From: Chlamydoabsidia padenii
Taxonomy: Eukaryota; Mucoromycota; Mucoromycetes; Mucorales; Cunninghamellaceae
DNA length: 64,000 nt
Reading direction: 5' to 3'
Assembly (NCBI GenBank): GCA_025330725.1
Contig: JAIWND010000018.1
Coordinates: 186,001 to 250,000 of the forward strand
Shown in pieces: positions 1 through 10,718 of this stretch. The notes beneath the pieces were generated by a model. It saw nothing but the letters and a program-made list of their open reading frames with translations, was not told the DNA's origin and did no database searches. Numbering within the stretch: position 1 is the stretch's first letter; every line of letters begins with the position of its first letter. Position numbers and translations under genes: made by a program.

Positions 1-879
1 AAACAAACCCCTGATCACAAGAAAAGATACCCCAGGTGTTTGACCAGCCTAAAATCAAAGAGGATGCAACGACAATGGCAAAGCTTTGCGGACTCTGTCC
101 TTGTTTTACCAACAACCAAGTCATCTCAGCAGCAGCAGCATTTATATACGCCTTGTTGTCTCTAACTTTTTCGGGGGGGGGGTTAACAGTCGATCAGCCG
201 ATCACTTCCATGTGGGTGGATGAAGAAATACTCCCTGCTCATGCTACTGTTCCAAAGGGTAAGTCAATCCCATGCTCGTGTATTTATCCTATGTTGTCAC
301 TAAACACGCTTTATCTCTTTGATTCATAGTCAAGCGACAACTTTATGACGCCCAGGTGGCCAAAGCCGGATTGGATCGAAAAAGAAAAAAAGAGAACCCT
401 ACCCCAAAGGAAAGAAAACCCAGGCATATGACCAGCATAAAAGCATAGAGATTACAACGGGAATGGCAAACCTCTGCCGACTTTGTTTTTATTTGGCCAA
501 CCAGTAAGTCTTCTCACCATCATTTATATACCGTGTATTGACTCTGACTTTTTTTTTTTCCCCCTTTGTTAGCAGATGATCAACAAATCATTCCTATGCA
601 GGTGGATGAAGAAGTGTCCCCTGTTGGAAACAGTAAGTCAATCCATAGCAATGTATTTATCCTACTTTGTCACTAAATGCCTTGTTGATTCATAGTCAAG
701 TGACAATCTTTCAAAGTAGATGTGGCCAAGACCGCGGTGAACATTGCAAAGATGGTATCATTGACTTTTGGAATTCCGTCAAACATGATCAACAATGGTG
801 GGTGCGTCAAGGGTCTTTTTTTACTGTTTACTAAACATCGTATTGGTTAGTCCTCCAAGTACTAGATTATTATCCCCTC

Positions 880-912
<33 letters not shown>

Positions 913-1129
913 TGTATTCCCCATCATTTACATTTAATTATTTAGTGACTAGTTGTTTATTCAAATTATCAATAAATATATTAATGACTGTCACTATGGC
1001 TATATCTGATTTTTTGTCTATAGTAATGCCGCCCTGATTCCCGGTTGTTTATCATCTTCAATTGCCGATACCATCGCCGTCATACTTTATTATCTATTTG
1101 CTTGTGATGGCGTACCTGTATCATTATAA
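1..1129 (+). pseudogene. Decayed multi-exon gene with tandem exon-block duplication (3' end)
   Basis: I do not recognise the protein. Two related blocks (about 30-370 and 415-735) share the same exon-intron layout. Each has a coding stretch with a MAxLCxLC-type motif, then a short exon with an xVDEE core, then an intron starting GTAAGTCAATCC and ending TTGATTCATAG, then a stretch with VAK. In block 2 the codon matching CGA of block 1 (about 705) is TGA, so the homologous frame is broken, and the junction between the blocks is out of frame. A possible last exon follows an acceptor at 1018-1023 and ends at TAA 1127-1129, overlapping an AATAAA. The 5' part lies outside the window. An active gene with a different exon structure cannot be excluded. 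Confidence 0.45.
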
Positions 1130-1369
1130 TAAAAGTTTCTTAAAGACCCCCCTTAAAAAAGTGTAATATGCAAATTTTATTTAAAACGCCGCCCACATCG
1201 AGTCGACTAACCACCTCCGTGTATGCTAATGCATGTATCCTACTTTTCCTTTTCATCTCTTTTTAAAGAGCGCATCAGGGGTTGTTTTCGGGGCAAATCT
1301 ACCACTATGGACGAAGAAGATGGTTAATTACATGATAATAACAAATCCTTTTTTTTTTTTTTTTTACGA

Positions 1370-2403
1370 TCAAATCACTTTACCCACACGTTGTTTTTTT
1401 CTGTTATCCAAACATGTAGAGCCACAAAACCATAACATTGTACCATCCATCCCACCCACATCATAACAATGCCTATGAAATGCTCGAGAGCATCCACCAT
1501 CACAAGTCACTAATTCCATCTCGTCGTCATTGTCGTCGTCTATAAGATTGATCCTTGCCTTGTGTCGGTTCTTTGGTTGACCACGTTCTTGACAAATAGA
1601 GCAGAATTCTTGAATCACCGGACAATGTCGATCTTGTACCTTTTCATTCCGATATCCAGATAAATCCAACCGAGGTAACCGACTTGCCAACCCATAACCT
1701 TTATAATCACATCCATGTTTGCTAAATAAATAAATAAATAAATAAAAAAAGAAGGAGAGTCAGCAAGTACAGTACATATAAAAGCATAACAAATAATATA
1801 ACCTTACTTGCACAGAGTTCGTTTCCCCCATGGGCCAGGACGCCAATTCACACCTTCGGTTGTACCACAGTAACGACACCAATCAATACCAGTCATAGTA
1901 AGTTGATCGAATAAAGTCATTTCTGTTGTCGGTCGATCATATTTACGTCGTTGTCGCTGTTGTTGTTGTTGTTGAGACTTTTTGGTATATTTTCTCTTAC
2001 GTTTTAATGACAAGGATAGTTTAGGTGTATCTTCTGTATCGGATAAAGAAGGTAAAGAGGAAGATCTTGATAAAGAAGGTGAAGGAGGTGGTATGGTGTG
2101 ATGATAATGATGACGTTGTTGATATTGATTCAAGTCGATACCATCAAAAAGAGGTTCAATAGGATCGGAGGAAGGTGTGGTATCGCCATCATTTGTCCAA
2201 GTATTGTTATTAGAAGTAGTATCAGTCATATCGCATGAAGGTTGCAAGAAGCAATCATCCTTGAGAAAGATAATCCGCCATGTCGGACTTGACAAATCAT
2301 CACCCGACATTCCTGGTTCGTTCATTGGTAAGACAGACGACATGACCTCGTGACACAGTTCCTCCCACCGACCAAGGCCAAGGTAATTGTAGCAAGTAGA
2401 CAT
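1370..2403 (-). CDS. GATA-type zinc finger + PHD finger protein
   Basis: Two exons (2403-1808 and 1721-1370) join across an 86-nt intron to give 315 aa. Residues about 176-203 form a GATA-like finger: CRYC, a WRPGPWGKRTLC core, then CNKHGC. The last cysteine pair is spaced C-x4-C instead of the usual C-x2-C. The intron cuts the finger inside the Asn codon of CNK. Residues about 239-303 form a PHD finger (CSIC, CDGGC, HRHC, WFCGSTC). In between lies a basic, Gln- and Ser-rich linker (KRKRKYTKK) that could be a nuclear localisation signal. GATA fingers bind DNA and PHD fingers usually read histone tails, so a chromatin-linked transcription regulator is inferred. The target genes are unknown. 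Confidence 0.8.
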
Positions 2404-4523
2404 TGCAAGTAAGTAACAATAAAAAAGTGAAAGAATAGATAAGGTTATAGATATGTGTATATAATAGAATAGAATAAAAATTTAAAAGATTACTGTAAAT
2501 GATAAGAATGGGGGATCAATAATGTAGAATGAGTGAGGAATAAAGGGAAGAAGAGCAAAAAATAAAAAAAGGAGACTGCACAAAAACATATAAAACCTAA
2601 ATTGGGGGGGGGAGGCTAAGAAGAGTGTTCACCCTGATTTGTTTATTTACTATTTTGGGGGGAGGGGGGAATAACTATTTCTATTCATCACACCAATGCC
2701 ATCGTCATCAACCAAACAGTCTGTTCATATCATACATACATGCATGTATCACTTTTATAGTCCACCATTTTCAAATCCCGATACAGCCTGTCGTCTAGGC
2801 ACATAAAGGATACGTTATATAATGCCATTTTATCTTACCGAATGACCGATATGATCATATGATAAAAAAAACCTAGCATCCAGTTTATATATATTACGAT
2901 CAAAAAGACCTGGTAGTTGGTTTATAGTCAAACGAGTCCTATGTATTCATGTGCGAGTCCCAAAAAAAGAAGGATCGTGTTAATTCATCAATGGAGTTTC
3001 AAAACGTTTGGAAACGTGATAGCATTGTTTCATTATATATCTTATCACATCATTCATTTCAAATAAGACCTTGTTCATACAAAGTGTCGCTTGGTTGACA
3101 GATCCGATCAATATCAAGTATATATAGTGGTCAGTACTTTTTTTTTTTTTTTTTTTTTTGATAGCTGATTGATACTTACCATTAACGAGTCCCCCCCCCA
3201 AAAAAAAATATATGATGTGCTTAGCCAGGTGATATGATGAAGGTCTTATGACAAACGGGGATTCCAAGTGCAAGTTTCAACTTTATCACCCTACCCAAGG
3301 GATAAGTATCATTAAAAGCAAACATTTTTTTTTGTTGTGCACTTGATCTGTTACCTATTTTATTCGAGCAATACAAAGACATGATATAAACAAGAGTGCT
3401 ATATTCCCCAAACGCGTCAAGTCAATGTAATGTAAGATCTTGAAGATGGTACAATATTCCCGCCGGTCCTACATTGTGATGGTGAGTTGATATCTTTTTT
3501 TTTTTTTTTTTTACAATACCGTTATTGTTATTACATTCGTGGATTAGCGTATTGTTACATAAAAGAGAAAATGGTCGGGGAAAAAAAAAAGTACCCTTTT
3601 ATGAAACTTCAAACGCCGTCTTTCGGACCACACGCATGAATTCTGAGGATTGTTACTGCCTGGTGTACCCTAAATGAGTAATTACTTGGTTGAATAATAT
3701 GATCTATGGTTCAGATAAAACTCATTTGAACCATCATTATACATGGTCTGTTTTTATTATCTCTCACTCAGGGCAAAAGACGGGATTTGAAAACAAAGCC
3801 AATGGAATAGGATTTCTTAAAACATTCTCCCTCTTTCTTTTTCACTACTCTCATTTTCCACATTTGCTACCCATTAATCCTCTTGACTTGAACCTAAGTA
3901 TTTGACTGGTCTGTTGATTAACTGCTCTTCTTTATTTAGTTAGAACACAAGCCTATGGACGATCGCTGATGCTTGTTGTATCGTAGACTACTTTACACAC
4001 ATCTTTACCTGGGTCTATATCAATAGTCAACTACTCTGTTGACTTTTCCTCAATTGGTAATAATGTAGGGTAAGAAGAAGAAGAAAAAGTCATGTCAATG
4101 GTAATATGATGCACTAATCCATGTTTATTGTAAGGTTGATAATGTCACCATTGACTGCGAAATATTGGATCGGGCCTTCTATGATCACCATGCTGAATGA
4201 ATACATACTTGAAATCTGGAAACAGGTTAATTTACAGGTAAAGTCAACTTTAAATGACCGTTTGATCATAAGTACTAATTGACTCATACTATTCTTTGGG
4301 ATCATATTGATTTTATTGGTGCAGCATGAACGACGCTTAGGAAATAGTGACGGTAGACTCTTACCAGAAAGAAAACGGGTATCATTGATCTTGTATGGTT
4401 TCTATTTTTTAAAAAAAAGCCCCCTGGATATGGATAACGCGGACTAGGCTTGGGTGATGACTTCAAAATGATTTCTTCTTCAAGATCAGTACCTCAGCAT
4501 TTGGACTCGACTACTCTTGGTTG

Positions 4524-4554
<31 letters not shown>

Positions 4555-5193
4555 TAGTCTTTACATTTTAAATTAGTTGTATAATGTAAATCGCTTTGTG
4601 TTTTACCTCACTTTTAATAAAATACATTGGATCACCATCCGTCCTTTATGCGATTCATGCATTGGTTTGATGATTGAACTCCGACTCTATCCTCTTTTTG
4701 GGTTGTCAGTGTAATATAAGCATTGATGCTCTAGACAATTGGCGGATCATTTTGTCGTGTAAACACCTGTCCACTTGTATATGGTCACCAGCCAAACTAT
4801 TCAAAACCAGACCAGCTTTTGAAATCACAGTTGGGAGACGCGGCATGATTGTTGATTGATATGCAAGGGCATTTCGGCCTATAGCTGTATTTAATAAAGG
4901 TATGTACACTCACATCAAAACCCCCAATAGATAGGTGGGGTTTCCTTCGTGCCATGTAGGCGCAATGAGAGTTGACTATTTAAGCACTGCCAGTGTGTCA
5001 CTCATCTCTTCTTTGCCGTTCATCAACACTCTCGCATCCACCCATCAAGGGGCGACTCATTAACACCTGTCAAAAGTGTGGGGTAGATAGTCTATTTTCA
5101 AAGACCGAATCCTATCGTTGTAATTTCACATGACATTTTGAATCCCCTCCCCTCTTTTTTTTTTTTTTTTTCTTCTTTCTCTCATCAACCATC
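2404..5193. other. Intergenic region, no supportable gene
   Basis: This 2.8-kb spacer is rich in homopolymers (T runs near 3137, 3495 and 4525). Small open frames inside it have no recognisable domain and no convincing splice partners. It holds two exact copies of the recurrent 12-bp motif, TTTCAAATCCCG at 2769-2780 and its reverse complement at 3781-3792, plus a variant near 3606. The last 150 bp before 5194 are pyrimidine-rich and probably form the promoter of the thioesterase gene. Confidence 0.5.
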
Positions 5194-5779
5194 ATGAAAT
5201 TCAATCCTACTATAACCGATGCCCATCCTGAATTATCCGAGATGATCCACTTTTACAATCAAAAACATAACGATGTATGTTGGGATGACTTGATTAGTAA
5301 AGATTTGACCTTGGTGGAAGTTGCCCCTGGTAAATTAGTGTGGGAACTGGTGGTCCATGAATCTCACTGCAATCAGTAAGTCCCCTCTATTACGTTTAAT
5401 TATACTAATCCAAGATGACAATAGGTTGGGTAATCTTCACGGGGGTTGTGTAGCTACCTTGATTGATGTGTGTACCTCATTTGCCACTTTGGTCAGCGAT
5501 CGTAAGTAATGGATCTTGTTGACTTGTTTTTTTTAACACCTCCTTTTTTTTGGGGAGGGGCAATTAGGTAAAGCTCATTGGAAAAATATGGGTGTATCTA
5601 CGGATTTGGCGGTAAGCTATATGCTTGGTGTACCTGCTGGTGAGACTATCCGGATCGAATGTCAAGTCCAACGCGTGGGTAAAAATCTCGCTAATCTTCA
5701 CTCTATCATTTACAACTCGGCTGGCAAGACTTGTTACTCTGGATCACATACCAAATTCTGTATCAACTCCAAAATGTAG
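5194..5779 (+). CDS. Hot-dog fold acyl-CoA thioesterase (ACOT13/PaaI-like)
   Basis: Three exons (5194-5375, 5425-5501, 5568-5779) give 156 aa. The segment LGNLHGGCVATLIDVCTSFA spans the exon 1-2 junction and matches the HGG...D helix signature of ACOT13/PaaI hot-dog thioesterases. It is followed by STDLAVSYMLGVPAG and a beta-strand-rich half. Members hydrolyse acyl-CoA esters, with the Asn/His-Gly-Gly loop and an Asp/Glu on the partner subunit acting in catalysis. The length is close to that of human ACOT13. No clear mitochondrial presequence is visible. The start is the first in-frame ATG after a pyrimidine tract (ACCATCATG). The specific acyl substrate cannot be read from the sequence. Confidence 0.85.
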
Positions 5780-6042
5780 TATTGTTAGGTAGAAGACATA
5801 TGTATTTAATTGAATAAAGTTGTTATTAGGACCCTGTCCTATGGCGGAATTTAAAAATAATAATGGGGCCTGGTCAGCATGATTCTTTTTTTTTTGGTAA
5901 GATTTATTCAAGATATTTGTATGTAAAGACATGATATGTGAGGTAATATAAACTACAGGGTCAAATGGATAACAGGAAGGGGGATATGTAACAAATGGGG
6001 GGGGGATAAAGTAGAGATAAAACTAACTACAAAGTGTAATGA

Positions 6043-7769
6043 CTATACATAGTGTGATGTGAATGTATAATCTTGAGGATAAAAAGTCAAGTTGTTACAA
6101 TCCAAGGTATCCAGTACCACATCGTCATCTTCAAATTTCAAATAAGTATCTGTCATTTCTTCATCCATCCTATTGTTGTTGCCATTTAAATGAATCACCA
6201 AAGGAACTTTTTCTTGACAAGGTATTACAACTTGTTGCTGTAAATCAAAGGTGTCCGATGTAGTATTGATCATCATGGCGTCGTTGTTAGGTGAGGGATC
6301 AAAGCAGGAAGTCAATAAGGTTGGAAACATTGTACTAGATCCATCACAAAAGAAGCCATTGGTAGAGTAATAATCCCAAGAAGGATAGCCCAAAACAGGA
6401 TCGAGATCAGCAGGGTTACAAGGGAAAGTGGATGCATAAAAGTCATTATTGTTATTGTTACTATTGTTGGAAGCGCATTGAGATGAGTGATCATAAGGTT
6501 GTTGCAGTAGTAATAGTTCACCATTAGCATTTGTTTCAGGAAGAGGCAGTTGATCCAAGAAATGATCCAAGACATTATAAAGATCCAAATCATGTGTCGA
6601 GCAAGTCAAATCGGTACCCATTGCAGCAGCATGTTTCTTGTTGTTATCATTATCCTGAAGTTCATTACTAACATCTACACCAGAATCACAATCCGATTGA
6701 GTATCCATATAGTCACCTTCATCCATAGTAGTATCCAATTTAGGTCGTTTACAAGGAGTCGTCGGTGTGGTTGAAGGTTGGTGTTGTCGTTTCTGTTTCT
6801 TGAGTGTGGGTTCTTGTGATACTGATTCCATGGTAGTACTTGTCATACGAAAGGTCGAATACATTGGTCCCATCCATGAGGATGAGGAAGTGGAAGATTT
6901 GCATGATTTCGGTGCCACTTGATCCGGTTTACCAGCCAAATTGACATGTACTTCAGATTGTTGTTGTTGATACTTTGCCAATATATTATTACGATGACCC
7001 ATAGATAGTTCAGCAGTTAATCCCACATCATGATGTTTACGATTATGACCACCAGCTTCAGTTATATTTTCAATAAACATTTCTTCAGTACCAGGTACCA
7101 GAGTCCAGTAACAACCTTTACCAGGATTAGCTTGAGTAGGTCGACGATCCACCTTGACAAACCATTTCTTGTTAAGTGACAAGTTGTGTCGAATAGAGTT
7201 CTATAATAAATAGTGCGCAAGTTATATTTACAGAGTATTATTATTATTATTATAGTAACTAGTAGTTTTACCTGCCAGCCACGTTTATCCAATAAATAAT
7301 AAGGATAAGTGTCAGAGATCCACCGATAAATATCACTGAGTAATAACCGTCCATCTTGACTGATGAGAATAGCATAAGCAATCAAAGTAGCATAAGAGTA
7401 AGGTGGTTTATCTTGAGGTTGACTAGGTTGCCACCAAGGTACCAATGTCGTTCGAGGCCAATTAGCGCGAGTTCGAGCAGGACACATGTCCAAGTCATCG
7501 TCTTGTTCAGGATGAGCACCCATTGATTCCATCTTGAACTTCAATTCTGAAGGTTTATTTCTAGAGTTCTTTACTGGTGCTGGTGTTGAGGTGAGCTTGT
7601 GAAACATGGTGTTTGTTTTGTCGCTATCAGTTTTTGGTAAAGCCATGTCATTGGTGTTAATGGAGAAACTAGAGAGTAAGCCCATGTTCACTAAGGTTTG
7701 TTGTGTTGTTGTTGTTGTTGTAAGTTGATCAAGTGCTTTAGTGGTCGAAGAACTAGTCATTTGCTTCAT
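6043..7769 (-). CDS. Forkhead-box transcription factor
   Basis: Two exons (7769-7272 and 7200-6043) flank a 71-nt intron and give 551 aa. The forkhead domain occupies residues about 120-207. It opens with [16 protein letters not shown], and after splicing carries the recognition helix [19 protein letters not shown] and the wing [11 protein letters not shown]. The intron falls exactly between RGWQ and NSIRHNLS. The rest is low-complexity, with Asn/Gln-rich and acidic stretches typical of activation regions and a basic KKQKRQHQ cluster near the middle. The start chosen is the ATG at 7769; a second in-frame ATG lies three codons downstream. The open frame continues upstream, but only through homopolymer-encoded sequence that looks like 5' UTR. 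A sequence-specific regulator is certain; which fungal FOX group it belongs to is not. Confidence 0.92.
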
Positions 7770-8007
7770 ATATATAAAAAGAAGAAAGGTAAAGCAAAGA
7801 AAAGAGAAAGAATTAAAAAAAAGGGGGGGGGAGGGGAGCGGGGATTTTATAAAAAAGAAAAAAAAAAAAAAAAGTGAAATGCCGCAGGTGGTACTTTTTT
7901 TACGCCAACCGAAGAATGAAACCCTCTTTTTGATTATTCTACCTGTCCCCCCCCCTTTGTTACTTTTACAACACTCTAGTCTATCCATAGTAGAAATTGA
8001 AACTGCA

Positions 8008-8041
<34 letters not shown>

Positions 8042-8930
8042 CTTCTTTATTTTTTTTTTTGTTTGTCTTGATTGAAATCTGGTTTTTTGATTCACTCACT
8101 ACCGGGGGAAAAAAGACGACATCCGTCGAGGTGGTACAACCCCAAGCTGAGCCCTGGGATTGCCACACTCCTTTTTTGGATCAAGATCAAAACATTCCCT
8201 TTAAACTGATCTAGCGTCATCATCATTTTTCTACCAGGTCATATGCACCCTTTCATTATTATTTCATCTCACATAGTCATCATGTGTACCTACAGTCTAA
8301 ATTATGCTATGTACATTGTTCAGTATATGTACTGCCCATCTTTAACCATGAAGATAAAAGTAAAATCAATATCTTTTATGTACATCACATTTGCTTTCAA
8401 ACCGATTATCCTGTCTGTCTGGGTTTAAAAATATCATTTTTTTTTTCAGGAACAATATGTCCATTTGATTGTAAAAAGCTCGCTCGGTCCCATTGATCCT
8501 CCCCCCCTGTTTTGTAGCAGATTCCCTCATTATTTGTTTAACCCATATTGTTACACAGCGCACACACCTGGTGAATACATCAATTAGTGTATGGACGAAC
8601 CTGGTCTGAGCTTTTTTTTTTTTTTTTTTTTTTTCCGTTACATGGATCTATAATAGGGATCGAGTCATTTAATCAAAAAAAGTCATTTCATTCATTCATG
8701 GGTCATTGTATTCTGCAGACATTTCTTTTTATTGCATTGTAAGTCTCTTCCGATACTGACACCTATCATCTAAAAAGATTGGCGGTCATTATGAAGGGTA
8801 TGACACACACAAAAATAAGTGTGTGTAAGACTATAAACAAAAGAATCCTATTATGTTCTATTCAATAATCTAAAAAAAAAGGGGGAGTAATGCTATTTGT
8901 GTAATCTATAATTATAACTATTCACTATGT
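7770..8930. other. Intergenic region upstream of the forkhead gene
   Basis: This stretch contains a (TAA)n microsatellite near 8012-8037, poly-A/T and poly-C/G runs, and a T run at about 8612-8634. I see no coding region that can be supported by a domain or by splice sites. The region next to 7770 is presumably the forkhead promoter and 5' leader. Confidence 0.45.
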
Positions 8931-9859
8931 TGACTAGAGGATCCCATGGTCTTGTTGTGCCAATTGCTTTTCTTCATCTATCTTGATCTTGTTCAAGAGG
9001 GACCGACCACATTTGAATGTCTTGTAGTCACGCACCACCCCCGAGGACCCCATGGCAGGTTGAGTTGAGAATTTTCAATGCACCATTAGCCAACAAGTAG
9101 GATAGGACCGTAGTTTTATCTATACCGGTAGCCTTGTCCATGGAAGAAAAGATGAGTATGAATGTCCATTTTTTTTTTATTTAAAAAAAAGCCATCATGT
9201 TCATTATGACACCAGTCGTCACATACGACGATCAATAAGACGCATAGTCGATATCGATTATCATCACCTCGGCGAGATGAGTAGACATTGAGTTGACGAC
9301 GTCGTCAGGCAGGGAGATGGTGTGTTTGCCCACCAATAGTGAAGGGAGTCGTTGGATCACAGAGAGGGTCACCATCATCGAGTGAGAGTTTGATAGAGTG
9401 ACTTTATCCAAAGACGTTTGCCACCAGTAACAAAATGATAGAAAGGAGGAGCGTCAGTGGTTTGTAAAGGACATGGTACAGATAATCACGTTGTTGAGTG
9501 TTTCGTATTTTAGTGGGAGACTACCATGGTACTGACGATACTCGTTTTGCCTGTCGAGTTGCTTCGTCCTGTCCGTCAGCTTGTTGAATTCTTGTCGATT
9601 GATGGTGATCTGGTCGTCCCAAAAACATGGTCGATATCAATTACATTGAAATCGAATCATTTTTGGATAACCACCAGGTGCCGTTGAATTGTACTCGTAG
9701 AATGGTGCATGTTTCGTCCACCCTGCGTCCACGATTCGACCGCCGTCCTTGAGACAAGGGAGCACGGTAAGCAGAATGCTGTCGACTAATGAAGGCGATA
9801 TCAAGAGAAGCGACAAGAGGGTTGTAAAAGGAGAGTAAATTTAAAATAGTATAAGGCAT
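8931..9859 (-). pseudogene. Fragmented unrecognised gene
   Basis: Reading the minus strand, several protein-like stretches occur in changing frames. One near 9720-9645 contains TCTILRVQFNGTWWLSKND. One near 9610-9450 contains TINRQEFNKLTDRTKQLDRQ. One near 9430-9240 contains VVNSMSTHLAEVMIIDID. One near 9050-8935 contains DYKTFKCGRSLLNKIKIDEE and ends in TAG. Codon use and composition look protein-like, unlike the spacers around it. However, stops separate the pieces and I could not join them all with standard introns. It is either a decayed gene or a multi-exon gene that I failed to splice. The family is not recognised. Confidence 0.35.
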
Positions 9860-10267
9860 TAGAGTAGGGTATATGGAGTAGATGGATGTTTAAAAAGATA
9901 GAATCATTAAAAGTGGAAGGGGAACCAAAAAAAGCTGTTAAAGGGGAACCCCCCCTCCCATCTCGGGATTTCAAATATGTGTCTGAGAAAAATCCAATGA
10001 CAAAAAGTCCATTCCTGTATCAAGTCACATCCTTTTTGTTACAGTATAGTGCAATGACATTTCCATTTGTCCAGTACGGTAGCATGGTCAACTGGGAGAC
10101 ATGACAAAAAAAGTATATAGTTTAAATCGCCGATTGAATATACTTCATGTCAAAAAAGCCATGGATTTATTGAAATAAAAGATGTATAAGGGGGGGAAGG
10201 TATATATATGTTAACATATGACATTATCTAAAGGGAGATAAATATACTAAAATACAATGGTCTAATT
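9860..10267. other. Spacer downstream of the ADAM gene
   Basis: No gene is seen. The segment lies 3' of the ADAM stop codon and contains AT-rich sequence, including a TATATATATG stretch near 10201. Confidence 0.4.
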
Positions 10268-10686
10268 CTACACCGTTCCTTCATTCAAGCGTCGACCAGA
10301 AGGTTGTTGTTGTTGTCCCCATTGGTTCATTTCATAAGTATCACGGTGTCCAGTGTTTGGTGAATAAGAAGGAGGAGGAGCCATCGGTGAAGGACCATTG
10401 TAAGTGGAAGGATCGACCCAGCCAGGAGGAGGAGGACTTTGTTGATTCGGTGGAGGAGCATAGTATTGACCACTTGGAGGTGGATAGGAATTGTAAGCAG
10501 GTTGACCGGGCATTGTCGTCATCACATACGTCCCACCATTATTATTAATATTTCGATACCCCCGAGTACCACTAAATATACATCTTGAAATACAAGCCAA
10601 TACTAATAATCCTACCACGATAGCCACAGGAATCACGATTTGTAAATGATTATCAATCCAGTTCTTGGCATTACTTCCTTTTTAAC

Positions 10687-10718
<32 letters not shown>

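Noticed and set aside
1195..1330. A third copy of the left-edge duplicated block
   Set aside because: Only short stretches (ATGTATCCTACTTT and a GACGAAGAAG) resemble the other blocks, too little to call.
3690..3905. Open frame of 71 codons on the plus strand
   Set aside because: No domain, no splice partner and spacer-like composition.
4114..4305. Minus-strand open frame of 63 codons
   Set aside because: Some protein-like composition, but no recognisable motif, neighbours or splice sites.
7770..8168. Extension of the forkhead gene to an upstream start
   Set aside because: The added frame is mostly homopolymer-encoded Phe/Ile/Lys sequence crossing typical leader composition; the ATG at 7769 begins a normal N-terminus.
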